Assembly: GCF_019801145.1 (NCBI RefSeq)
Contig: NZ_JAHVJQ010000003.1
Location: forward strand, 62,001 to 126,000
Direction: 5' to 3'
DNA: 64,000 nt
From: Leisingera aquaemixtae
GTDB lineage: Bacteria; Pseudomonadota; Alphaproteobacteria; Rhodobacterales; Rhodobacteraceae
A program made the position numbers and the translations under genes. The notes beneath the pieces are model-generated. The model ran no database searches, was not told the origin of the DNA, and saw only the letters and a list, made by a program, of their open reading frames with translations. Positions within the stretch are counted from its first letter, which is position 1; each line of letters begins with the position of its first letter. Of this stretch, positions 8,781 through 16,663 are shown piece by piece.

Positions 8781-9545
8781 TCAGTCCTCCGTTTTTTTCG
8801 GCATGGGCAACAGGTCGACCGGCAACGGGAAGACAACTGTGGTGGTCCGGCCTGTTGCGATATCGGTGAGCGCATTGAAGTAGCGCAGCTGCATGGAATT
8901 AGGCTGCGTGGCCAGAAGCTTGCCTGCCTCAACCAGTTTGGAGGCCGCCTGGAATTCACCCGCGGCATTGATGACCCGGGCGCGGCGGAGCCGCTCCGCC
9001 TCGGCCTGTTTGGCAATGGCGCGGACCATGCTTTCGTCGATATCCACGTGCTTGATCTCGACATTGGCCACCTTGATCCCCCAGGCATCAGTCTGACGGT
9101 CCAGAATTTCCTGGATATCGGCATTGAGCTTGTCGCGCTCGGCCAGCATCTCGTCCAGCTCGTGCTTGCCGAGGACGGACCGCAGAGTGGTCTGCGCCAG
9201 CTGGCTGACGGCTGCCCGGAAATCCGCAACATTGATGATCGCCCGCTGCGGGTCGACAATGCGGAAGTAGATTACAGCGTTCACCTTAACCGACACATTG
9301 TCGCGGCTGATCACATCCTGGCTGGGCACATCCTCGACGAACATGCGCAGGTCGGTCCGCACCAGCTGCTGCACCACCGGGATGATCAGCACAAATCCCG
9401 GGCCTGAAACCCGGGTGAACCGGCCCAGGGTGAACAGCACCCCGCGTTCGTACTCGCGAAAAATGTAGATCGCCGCCTGCAGAAACAGCACCAGCAGAAC
9501 AACTGCCAGCAGATAAGCGGCCCAATCGAAAGTGAGTGCTTCCAT
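8781..9545 (-). CDS. Slipin/stomatin-like SPFH membrane protein
   Basis: A 254-residue protein with one N-terminal membrane segment (YLLAVVLLVLFLQAAIYIF) followed by an SPFH/band-7 domain (EYERGVLFTLGRF ... GPGFVLIIPVVQQLVRTDLR ... DNVSVKVNAVIYFRIVDPQRAI) and a C-terminal helical part. The start was placed at the ATG preceded by AGGGGAG. It begins one base after the stop of the NfeD-protease gene. Slipin-NfeD pairs are widely conserved, and the NfeD protease cleaves the slipin C-terminus in archaeal examples. The function is membrane organisation, not well defined in bacteria. Confidence 0.92.
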   Translation of the reverse strand: MEALTFDWAAYLLAVVLLVLFLQAAIYIFREYERGVLFTLGRFTRVSGPGFVLIIPVVQQLVRTDLRMFVEDVPSQDVISRDNVSVKVNAVIYFRIVDPQRAIINVADFRAAVSQLAQTTLRSVLGKHELDEMLAERDKLNADIQEILDRQTDAWGIKVANVEIKHVDIDESMVRAIAKQAEAERLRRARVINAAGEFQAASKLVEAGKLLATQPNSMQLRYFNALTDIATGRTTTVVFPLPVDLLPMPKKTED

Positions 9546-9546
9546 G

Positions 9547-10977
9547 TTATTCTCCCCTGGTTGCCCCTGGTCCGAAACCGGCTTCCGCCGCAACATGCAG
9601 TGTGAGACCTTTGATCGCGCCGATGCGGACGTACTGACCGGGCTGCAGGTCTAATGCGCCTTTTGCCTGCCAGCGCTCTCCCTCAATCCAGACAAACCCG
9701 CTGCCGTCTTTCCAGTCGAGTACTCTGGCTCTGGCGCCAAGCAGCCGCGCGCGGCCCGACACCGGTTGCTGGCGGTAAGTGCGGATCGTGTAGCCCAGCA
9801 GCAGCACCAATACCGCGGCACTGGTCACGGCCATGCTGGCAATCAGCCACCAGGAAATCCGGAAGGCGGGTGCATCCGTGTCTACCAGCATCGCCGCCCC
9901 CAGCGAAAAGGCGATGAGCCCGCCAAGGCCCAAAACACCGAAGCTGGGCGAAAACGCCTCGGCAACCATAAAGGCCACCCCGATCCCCAGAAGCGCCAGG
10001 GCCGCATAGTTGAGCGGCAGCTGGTTCAGAGCAAACAGCCCCAGGGTGAGGCAGATCGCCCCTACCACGCCAGGCACTAAGGCACCGGGGTTCCAGAACT
10101 CGAAAATCAGCCCGTAGACGCCAAGCATCATCAGCACCAGGGCTACGTTGGGGTTCGACAAAACACTGAGAATGCGAATGACAATGTCCATTTCGACCCG
10201 CTCGACCGGCAGCCCAGCGGTGGAGATTTGCTGCCGGGCCTCGCCCATCACCACGCTGCGCCCGTCGGCATCCCGCAACAGCGCGCTAAGGTCTGCGGCA
10301 ACCAGATCAATGACATTAAGCTCCAATGCCCGGGTTGCGGACAGGCTTTCGGCTTGGCGTACCGCTCTTTCGGCCCAGTCGGCGTTGCGGCCATGCAGCT
10401 CTGCCAAGCTGCGGATCAGCGCGGCTGCGTCATTGGTGGCCTTGGCCTCCAAAGCGGTTTTTGGCGCCGTCGGGCTGCGGTCCGGACTGCCGCCACCCTC
10501 TTGATCCTTATCTTGCTCCTCTGCCGGCGGGCGGCCGGGCAGCCCGTCGGGAAGTCCGCCGATTGCGACCGGTGTCGCCGCGCCCAGGTTTGTACCCGGC
10601 GCCATCGCCGCGACATGGCTGGCATAGAGAATATAGGTCCCTGCGCTGGCTGCATGAGCCCCAGGCGGCGCCACATAGGTTATTACGGGCACCTGCGACT
10701 GCAAAATCTGAGAGATGATTTCGCGCATGGCATCGGCCAGCCCGCCAGGAGTGTTCAGTTGCAATACGACCGCCTCCGTGGGCGCAGCCCGGGCCTGCTG
10801 CAGCACCCGCGCAACATGATGAACGGTTGCCGGGCCTATCGGGCCGTCAACTACCGTGTACAGCACATGCCTTTCGGCTGTGTGTTCGCCATCGGCCTGG
10901 GCTGTCGGGGGCACAGCTGGAAACAAGCCGAGGACAAAGACGCAAAGCAGAAGAAGCAGTCGTTTCGCAATTCTCAT
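9547..10977 (-). CDS. NfeD-family membrane serine protease (ClpP-class plus NfeD domain)
   Basis: A 476-residue protein with a signal sequence, an N-terminal ClpP/SppA-class domain and a C-terminal multi-span plus OB-fold NfeD domain. The protease region shows LNTPGGLADAMREI, the catalytic Ser in AHAASAGTYILYAS, and APGTNLGAATPV; a Lys-rich stretch after about residue 190 would contain the dyad lysine. Four or five hydrophobic spans follow, then the soluble NfeD barrel (ARVLDWKDGSGFVWIEGERWQA). I chose the second ATG because GGAG lies 7 bases upstream; the ATG 18 bases earlier has no such site. It forms an operon with the slipin downstream. Confidence 0.9.
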   Translation of the reverse strand: MRIAKRLLLLLCVFVLGLFPAVPPTAQADGEHTAERHVLYTVVDGPIGPATVHHVARVLQQARAAPTEAVVLQLNTPGGLADAMREIISQILQSQVPVITYVAPPGAHAASAGTYILYASHVAAMAPGTNLGAATPVAIGGLPDGLPGRPPAEEQDKDQEGGGSPDRSPTAPKTALEAKATNDAAALIRSLAELHGRNADWAERAVRQAESLSATRALELNVIDLVAADLSALLRDADGRSVVMGEARQQISTAGLPVERVEMDIVIRILSVLSNPNVALVLMMLGVYGLIFEFWNPGALVPGVVGAICLTLGLFALNQLPLNYAALALLGIGVAFMVAEAFSPSFGVLGLGGLIAFSLGAAMLVDTDAPAFRISWWLIASMAVTSAAVLVLLLGYTIRTYRQQPVSGRARLLGARARVLDWKDGSGFVWIEGERWQAKGALDLQPGQYVRIGAIKGLTLHVAAEAGFGPGATRGE

Positions 10978-11280
10978 GCGGTTTCTCCACCGCATAATGT
11001 AGTGCGGGGAGTTTGCGCCTCAAATCCGGGCTATCCCGCCAGTGCAGACCAGTTCAGCTCCGGCGGGCCGCGTTCCAGGCCGATCCATACCGGATCCAGC
11101 CCTGCCAGCCCTGCCAGCCCTGGGCTATCGTTGTCTTCGGTGCTGCCGGATAGGTTCGCGTCTAATCCATCAGAGTGCAGCATCAATGCCGCAAAGCCGC
11201 GCTGGATCGCGTTGATCGGCCATATGCAGCAAGCTGCCGGCGGGCCAGGCGCCGGCAGCGGTAGTTGTGTCAGTCGCCGT
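10978..11280. other. Intergenic region, 303 bp
   Basis: It lies between two minus-strand genes and should carry the promoter of the NfeD-slipin operon. A GC-rich hairpin at 11233-11259 is listed separately. A short tandem repeat of the 9-mer CCTGCCAGC (about 2.5 copies) lies around 11100-11121. No coding potential was recognised. Confidence 0.5.
11233..11259 (-). terminator. Hairpin downstream of the 11281-12081 gene
   Basis: A perfect 10-bp GC-rich stem (GCTGCCGGCG pairing with CGCCGGCAGC) with a 7-base loop lies 21 bases after the stop of the minus-strand gene. No U-tract follows, so termination strength is uncertain. Confidence 0.55.
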
Positions 11281-12081
11281 TCAGCGGGTATTCAGAAGCA
11301 TCGGCTTGTCACCGGACATGCCGATCCATGCGTTGGTGCCGTTCAGGCGGGACCCGGCGATATTGTCCGCGTCAAAGTGGATCTCGAACTGCTCCGGCCC
11401 GTGCGCGTAGGCGACAACCAGGCCGTATTCCGGGTCCAGGAAGCCGCCGTGCGGGCGGATGCCCGGATAGCTGATGCGCCAGGCCTCGCCCTCAGGGCCG
11501 ACGTGCCCCAGCGTCAGCTTGCCGATGACATCGCCGGGCAATTCAAAGAACCAGACCCAGGGGCCGCCGGAGACAATGGTCATCACCTCGTCAATGCCGG
11601 TTCCGTCTTCGGCGTGGTTGATGTGCAGCGGGCCGAATTTCTTGTGGACCCAGACCCGGGTCGCCGCGTCCATCTTGTTCATGTCATAGACCTTGGGGTA
11701 GGGCGCAACACCCGGCTCTGAGGTGGTCAGGGAGCCGCCGTTTTCAACCGTCGGTTCACGCCCCGCGGCGGCGATTTCCGCCAGCAGGTCCTCGCGGCTG
11801 AGAGCGAAATCGGAGATCAGCTGCGCCTCCTCCTCTGCGGTGATCGCGCGGCTGCGGGAAGCCTCAAGGACCGGCAGCGCCTGTGCCGGGATCGCAATGG
11901 TGCTGACGCGAACCCCGACGCTGCGGAGCACCGTGTTCACGTCCTCCACACCTATCGTGGCCCGGCGGCCGTCGGTGTATTCCAGTTTCAGGAGGCCGGC
12001 GGTGTCCTCAGCGCCGGCAAGCCCTTGGGCGGGCAGCCACAACACGGCGGCGGCCACGGCAAGTCTAGAGAGCAGTTTCAT
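11281..12081 (-). CDS. Exported protein of unknown function
   Basis: A 266-residue product that I do not recognise. The start is the ATG with GGAG 9 bases upstream; an in-frame extension to 12282 reads through the promoter region and looks non-coding. Residues 1-24 (MKLLSRLAVAAAVLWLPAQG, then LAGA) form a signal peptide, so it is probably periplasmic. The C-terminal half is rich in aromatic residues and Gly (SGGPWVWFFELPGDVIGKLTLGH, then YPGIRPHGGFLDPEYG), suggesting a beta-rich fold. The divergent neighbour is a LysR regulator that may control it. No enzyme motif is visible. Confidence 0.75.
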   Translation of the reverse strand: MKLLSRLAVAAAVLWLPAQGLAGAEDTAGLLKLEYTDGRRATIGVEDVNTVLRSVGVRVSTIAIPAQALPVLEASRSRAITAEEEAQLISDFALSREDLLAEIAAAGREPTVENGGSLTTSEPGVAPYPKVYDMNKMDAATRVWVHKKFGPLHINHAEDGTGIDEVMTIVSGGPWVWFFELPGDVIGKLTLGHVGPEGEAWRISYPGIRPHGGFLDPEYGLVVAYAHGPEQFEIHFDADNIAGSRLNGTNAWIGMSGDKPMLLNTR

Positions 12082-12349
12082 TGCGGAATTCTCCATTTCA
12101 GTTTCCGGGGAAGCGGCCCCGGTCCGGTTGCGGATTGTTGGGCTTGGGCGTGCCGGACTGTGCCGATCAGTGGCCGCCTGCCCTGAAAGGTTCCGGACCG
12201 GCCAAACGGGGCAGGCTTTTCTGCCAGCATTTTGGCCATGGCACGTTTCCTTAATGACCCGGCAAAGGTAGCCCGTTTCCATTGGTGGTATAATCCGCCT
12301 ATGGTGAAACCTTGTGTTGAGAAAAGTTCACCCATTCGGGAGGGAGCCA

Positions 12350-13267
12350 ATGGAGGGAATGGGAGATATCCCGGTGGTTGTGGCAGTTGCCGAAACACAG
12401 GGGTTTGCCGCGGCGGCGCGGCGGCTGGGGGTTAGCAAATCCGCGGTCAGCAAGCGCATCACTCAGATTGAGAAACGGCTGGGCGCGCAGCTGTTCCACC
12501 GCTCCACCCGCAATGTCAGCCTGACCGAGGCTGGCGAGCATTTCTATGCCCACGCGGTGCGGGCGCAGGAGGCGGCGCAGGAGGCAGAGGACAGCGTGCT
12601 TGCGCTGCAGGAGGCGCCCAAGGGGCGCCTGAGCGTGAATGTGCCGATGGCCTTCGGGCGATTGCATGTGGCGCCGCTGATTTCCGGGTTTCTGGAGTGC
12701 TATCCCGGTGTGTCGGTGGACATGGTGATGGATGACCGGGTGGCCGATCTGTTTGCCGACGGGTTCGATCTGGCGCTGCGCGGCGGGACGCTGGCGGATT
12801 CCGCGCTGGTGGCCCGCAAGATCGCGCCCTTGCACAATGTGCTGGTTGCCGCCCCGGCGTATCTGGAGCGCCATGGCGCGCCGGAAACGGTCAGCGGTCT
12901 GAGCCGCCACAATTGCCTGCAGTATTCCTACAGCCGGGACTTTCAGGAGTGGGTTTTCGACTGCGGCGGCGAGGTGGAGACCTTCCGCCCCGGCGGCAGC
13001 TACAGCGTCAACAATGGCGAAGCGCTGCGAGAGGCGGTTCTGGGCGGGACGGGGATCGGCCGGCTGCCGACTTTCACCACCGGCCCGGACCTGGCAGCAG
13101 GGCGGCTGGTGCGGGTGCTGCCGCACTGCCACCTGCCGTCGCAGACGCTTTATGCCATCTATCCGGAGCGCCGCTACCTACCTGCCAAGGTGCGTGTTTT
13201 CATTGATTTTATCCTGGAGCACCTTGGCGGCGACGTACCGCCCTGGGACCGGGCCACCGGCGTGTGA
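12350..13267 (+). CDS. LysR-family transcriptional regulator
   Basis: About 305 residues. The N-terminal helix-turn-helix is clear (ETQGFAAAARRLGVSKSAVSKRITQIEKRLGAQLFHRSTR), followed by the two-lobed effector domain (GRLSVNVPMAFGRLHVAPL ... LFADGFDLALRGG). The first of two nearby ATGs was used; the second, 9 bases later, is equally possible. It belongs to the DsdC/CrgA-like LysR subgroup that often regulates an adjacent gene. The adjacent gene here is the divergently transcribed exported protein; the effector is unknown. Confidence 0.92.
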   Translation: MEGMGDIPVVVAVAETQGFAAAARRLGVSKSAVSKRITQIEKRLGAQLFHRSTRNVSLTEAGEHFYAHAVRAQEAAQEAEDSVLALQEAPKGRLSVNVPMAFGRLHVAPLISGFLECYPGVSVDMVMDDRVADLFADGFDLALRGGTLADSALVARKIAPLHNVLVAAPAYLERHGAPETVSGLSRHNCLQYSYSRDFQEWVFDCGGEVETFRPGGSYSVNNGEALREAVLGGTGIGRLPTFTTGPDLAAGRLVRVLPHCHLPSQTLYAIYPERRYLPAKVRVFIDFILEHLGGDVPPWDRATGV

Positions 13268-13348
13268 AGCCAGCTCTGCAAGACCAGGTGTGAAAGGTTC
13301 GGCGGGCAGCCAAGTGAGACTTCCCGCCGCAGTCTTCGGGAAATCAGC

Positions 13349-14932
13349 TCACAGCAGCCAGGTTTTCACCAGCGCACCGTCATACATCATGCCGCCGCCC
13401 GGATCGTTCTCCCAGCCGCCGATCTGCTCGCTGACGCCGTCGATGAAGTCGTTGAACATCGGGATGATGGCGCCGCCCTCGTCGCGCACCAGGATACCCA
13501 TTTCGCGATACAGTGCAGTGCGCTTGGCGGTGTCGAGCTCCCCTTTGGCCTGCAGCAGCAGTGCATCGAAATCCTCCCGCTTGAAACGGGTGTCGTTCCA
13601 GTCGGCATCGGATTTGTAGGCGGTTGAGAACATCTGGTCCTGCACCGGGCGCCCGCCCCAGTAGGAGGCGCAGAAGGGTTCCTTGTTCCAGACCTCGGAC
13701 CAGTAGCCGTCGCTGGGGACGCGTTCGATCTGCAGCGGGATGCCTGCCTTGGCTGCGCTCTGCTGGAACAGCGCCGCGGCATCCACCGCACCGGGGAAAG
13801 CGTTGTCGGACACTTTCAGAACAACCGGGCCATCGTGGCCGGACTTCTGGTAGTAGTGGCGGGCCTGATCCGGGTCATAGCTGCGCTGCTCGATATCGCC
13901 GGAGAACAGCGGGTAGGCGGCATTGATCGGCATGTCGTTGCCCACGCTGCCATAGCCGCGCAGCACCTTGTCGACCATCTCCTGCCGATCCACCGCCAGT
14001 TTCAGTGCCATCCGCAGATCGTTGCTGGCAAACGGCGCGCTGTCGCAATGCATGAGGAAGCAATAATGGCCGCGGCCCGAGATGCTCTCGATCCGCAGGC
14101 CCGGCGCGCGGCCCAGCAGGCCGGCGATTTTTGGCGACACCCGGTTGATGAAATGCACCTGTCCGCTTTGCAGTGCGGCGGTGCGGGCGGTGTCGTCGTT
14201 CAGCACCAGGATCTCGATCTCCTCCGCGTGGCCGCGGTCCGTATCCCAGTAGTTCGCGAATTTCTTGAAGGCATGGCGGGCGCCGGGCTCGTTGACCTCA
14301 ACCGTGTAGGGGCCTGTACCGATGCCGGCAGCGGGTGCATCCATGCCGCCCTCCGGCTGCACCACCAGGTGATAATCCGCCATCAGATAGGGCAGGTCAG
14401 CGTTCGGCGTTTCCAGGGTGACGCTTAAGTAATCGCCGTCCGCCTTCATCGACTCGATGCCGCGCATGATGCCCAGGGCGCCGGACTGGCTGTCCTCGTT
14501 GGAGTGGCGCTGCATGGTTTTCAGCACGTCTTCCGGTGTCAGCGTCTTGCCGTTGTGGAACTCCACCCCTTGGCGGATCTTGAAAGTCCAGGTCTTGGCG
14601 TCGGCGCTGGCCTCAACCGTTTCCGCCAGGCGCGGCACGATTTCGCCTTGCGGGCTGACTTCGACCAGCAGATCGCCATAGGCGGTCAGCACGTTGTTGG
14701 CGACCGAACTGGCTGCCAGTGCCGGGTCCAGGCTGTCGGTGCTGGCCCCGCCCTGCAGGCCGGACCGGATCAGCCCGCCCTTTTTCGGGCCTTCCGCCCT
14801 GGCGGCGGAGGCCAGCAGGCTGTTGGCGCTGGCGGCGGCAACCCCCAGTGCGCCGAGGCGGCCGATGAATTCGCGGCGGGTCATGAAGCCTTTGACCGCC
14901 TGTTCCACATAGTGGCTGATGATGTCGGACAT
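13349..14932 (-). CDS. ABC-type peptide/family-5 solute-binding protein, Tat-exported
   Basis: A 527-residue periplasmic binding protein of SBP family 5 (DppA/OppA type). The twin-arginine signal is clear: TRREFIGRLGALG at residues 18-30 followed by an Ala-rich hydrophobic stretch and a cleavage region (SAARA). Family blocks include LVEVSPQGEIVPRLAE, WTFKIRQGVEFHNG, and LKLAVDRQEMV. No permease or ATPase genes lie near it, so it is an orphan binding protein that must share a transporter or serve as a sensor. The divergent neighbour is a MocR-type regulator. The start has GGGAAAC upstream; a second in-frame ATG at residue 17 would still leave the Tat motif. Confidence 0.92.
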   Translation of the reverse strand: MSDIISHYVEQAVKGFMTRREFIGRLGALGVAAASANSLLASAARAEGPKKGGLIRSGLQGGASTDSLDPALAASSVANNVLTAYGDLLVEVSPQGEIVPRLAETVEASADAKTWTFKIRQGVEFHNGKTLTPEDVLKTMQRHSNEDSQSGALGIMRGIESMKADGDYLSVTLETPNADLPYLMADYHLVVQPEGGMDAPAAGIGTGPYTVEVNEPGARHAFKKFANYWDTDRGHAEEIEILVLNDDTARTAALQSGQVHFINRVSPKIAGLLGRAPGLRIESISGRGHYCFLMHCDSAPFASNDLRMALKLAVDRQEMVDKVLRGYGSVGNDMPINAAYPLFSGDIEQRSYDPDQARHYYQKSGHDGPVVLKVSDNAFPGAVDAAALFQQSAAKAGIPLQIERVPSDGYWSEVWNKEPFCASYWGGRPVQDQMFSTAYKSDADWNDTRFKREDFDALLLQAKGELDTAKRTALYREMGILVRDEGGAIIPMFNDFIDGVSEQIGGWENDPGGGMMYDGALVKTWLL

Positions 14933-15030
14933 ATTGTTTCCCTGCTGGCTGCACCACGGCCCGGACAGGGCAGTACAGCCTGTTTCTGTTCACCCCCCCC
15001 AGTCAGGGCGGGCCAGGATGTGGTGGCAGA

Positions 15031-15080
15031 AAATGGTTTTGCTCGCTACGTCCATTTTGGTTAAATGATGCAAACCATTT
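15031..15080. promoter_or_regulatory. Inverted repeat AAATGGTTT / AAACCATTT, probable operator of the divergent pair
   Basis: The 9-mer AAATGGTTT at 15031-15039 is repeated in exact inverted form (AAACCATTT) at 15072-15080, with centres 41 bp apart, close to four helical turns. A related CCATTTTGGTT lies between them at 15052. The downstream arm overlaps the first codons of the regulator if translation begins at 15065. MocR/GntR regulators bind such paired sites, so this is a reasonable autoregulatory operator; binding itself is inference. Confidence 0.5.
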
Positions 15081-16588
15081 GGGGGCCGCCAGTGCCGGAG
15101 CAGACCAAGCATTTTGCCCCGCTGCCGTTTTTGCAGCTGGACCGCGCATCGGCCACGCCGCTTTATCTGCAGCTGGTCCAGCAGCTGCGCCGGATGATTC
15201 AGGATGGCGGTATCAATCCTGGACAGAAGCTGCCGTCGACCCGCTGGCTGAAAGAGCATCAAGGGATTGCCCGCAGCACCCTGGTCGCCGCTTTCGAGCA
15301 GCTGGCAAGCGAAGGTTACCTGCAAAGCCGCACTGGGTCCGGCACCTTTGTGAACCCGGAGTTTCCCGGTCTGCATCCCGGCACCGGCAATGCCGCACAA
15401 GTGCCGCAGCCGCCCAGGCTGTCGCAGCGCGGCAAGGCGGCTGCGGAGGGGCTGGATCCGACCTATTTCGACCCGGTCCGGGTGCGCCCGTTCCTGGCCA
15501 ATGTGCCTGCCATCGACCTGTTTCCGCACAAGATCTGGGGCCGCATAGAAAACCGCATCCGCAACCGGCTGGACAGCAGCATGATGGCCTATGGCCAGCC
15601 CGGCGGTTATGCGCCGCTGCGCGAGGCCATCTGCGACCATGTGCTGAACCGGCGCGGCCTGAAATGCAGCCCCGGCCAGGTGATTGTCACCAACGGCTCG
15701 CAGCAGTCGCTGAACCTGATTGCCGCGCTGTTGCTCGACCCCGGCGGCAGGGTGCTGATGGAGGACCCCTCCAGCCCGGTGGTGCGGCTGAGCTTTCAGG
15801 CCCAGGGCGGAACCGTCGTGCCGGTCCGGGTAACAGAAACCGGCGCCGCGGTTCCCCAGGATGATCCGCAGACCGACGGCGCGCGGCTGGCCTATCTGAC
15901 CCCCTCCTGCCAGTACCCGCTGGGAGCGGTGATGCCGATTGCGCAGCGGCTGGAGTGGATGGACTGGGCCCGCCGCAAGGATGCCTGGCTGATCGAGGAC
16001 GATCTGGACAATGAGTTCATGTTCGGCGGGCGTCCCGATCCGGCGATCTATTGCGACGATCATCAGGGGCGCACGATCTATGTCTCCAGCTTCAACAACG
16101 CGCTGTTCCCGTCGCTGCGGCTGGGGTTCATCATTGCGCCCCCGGCCTTGGCCCGTCCGCTGATGGCGCTGAGCGCGATCACCGACCGCGGCCCCAATAC
16201 CTGGCTGCAGGCGGTGCTGGCGGAGTTCATAAGTCAGGGCCACCTGAGCACCCACATGCGCCGCATGCACAGCGCCTATGTGCGCCGCCGCAGGGCGATG
16301 ATCAGCAGCTTTGACCGCATCGCCAGCCCGCATGTGTCGCTGCGCCAGAACACCAGCGGCCTGCGGGTGATTGCCGATCTGCCGCCGGGAACGCGGGATA
16401 TGGACGTGCTGGACAGGCTGGACGGGCAGGGGCTGTCGGCCTATGCGCTGTCGTACTACTGCATGCAGCGGCAGGACTTAAACGGGCTGCTCTTGGGCTT
16501 TGGATGCACCCACGAAGATGACATCCCCACCGCAGTTAAAAAACTTTGCGCATGCCTGTCCGCTGGCTTGCCCGCTAAGGAAGGGTGA
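15065..16588 (+). CDS. MocR-type regulator (GntR winged helix plus aminotransferase-like domain) lacking the PLP lysine
   Basis: Up to 507 residues. The N-terminal GntR domain is normal (PLYLQLVQQLRRMIQDG ... ARSTLVAAFEQLASEGYL ... RTGSGTFV). The C-terminal domain has the fold-type-I aminotransferase layout (VTNGSQQSLNLIAALLLDPG, TPSCQYPLGAVMP, WLIEDDLDNEF). However, the SFSK segment that carries the PLP-binding lysine in MocR/GabR proteins reads SSFNNALFPSLRLG here. The lysine position is Asn (codon at 16097), and the EDPGYPG and EDDYD aromatic positions are Ser and Leu. The protein therefore probably does not form a PLP Schiff base. An alternative GTG start at 15092, after GGGGG, would leave the inverted repeat upstream. 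Confidence 0.9.
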   Translation: MMQTIWGPPVPEQTKHFAPLPFLQLDRASATPLYLQLVQQLRRMIQDGGINPGQKLPSTRWLKEHQGIARSTLVAAFEQLASEGYLQSRTGSGTFVNPEFPGLHPGTGNAAQVPQPPRLSQRGKAAAEGLDPTYFDPVRVRPFLANVPAIDLFPHKIWGRIENRIRNRLDSSMMAYGQPGGYAPLREAICDHVLNRRGLKCSPGQVIVTNGSQQSLNLIAALLLDPGGRVLMEDPSSPVVRLSFQAQGGTVVPVRVTETGAAVPQDDPQTDGARLAYLTPSCQYPLGAVMPIAQRLEWMDWARRKDAWLIEDDLDNEFMFGGRPDPAIYCDDHQGRTIYVSSFNNALFPSLRLGFIIAPPALARPLMALSAITDRGPNTWLQAVLAEFISQGHLSTHMRRMHSAYVRRRRAMISSFDRIASPHVSLRQNTSGLRVIADLPPGTRDMDVLDRLDGQGLSAYALSYYCMQRQDLNGLLLGFGCTHEDDIPTAVKKLCACLSAGLPAKEG

Positions 16589-16663
16589 AGGGCCGGAGCT
16601 GCAAGCCGATGCCGCTGACCTGTGCAACCAACTGCGTCTAGCCCGGGACCGTGACAGAAGCCC

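Noticed and set aside
10228-11721. A 497-codon plus-strand frame across the NfeD gene, the spacer and the exported-protein gene
   Set aside because: It spans two minus-strand genes and an intergenic hairpin; the translation is low-complexity Arg/Gly/His-rich with no domain.
14990-16333. A 447-codon minus-strand frame opposite the MocR-type regulator
   Set aside because: It is antisense to a well-supported regulator, and the predicted protein is composition-biased without homology that I recognise.
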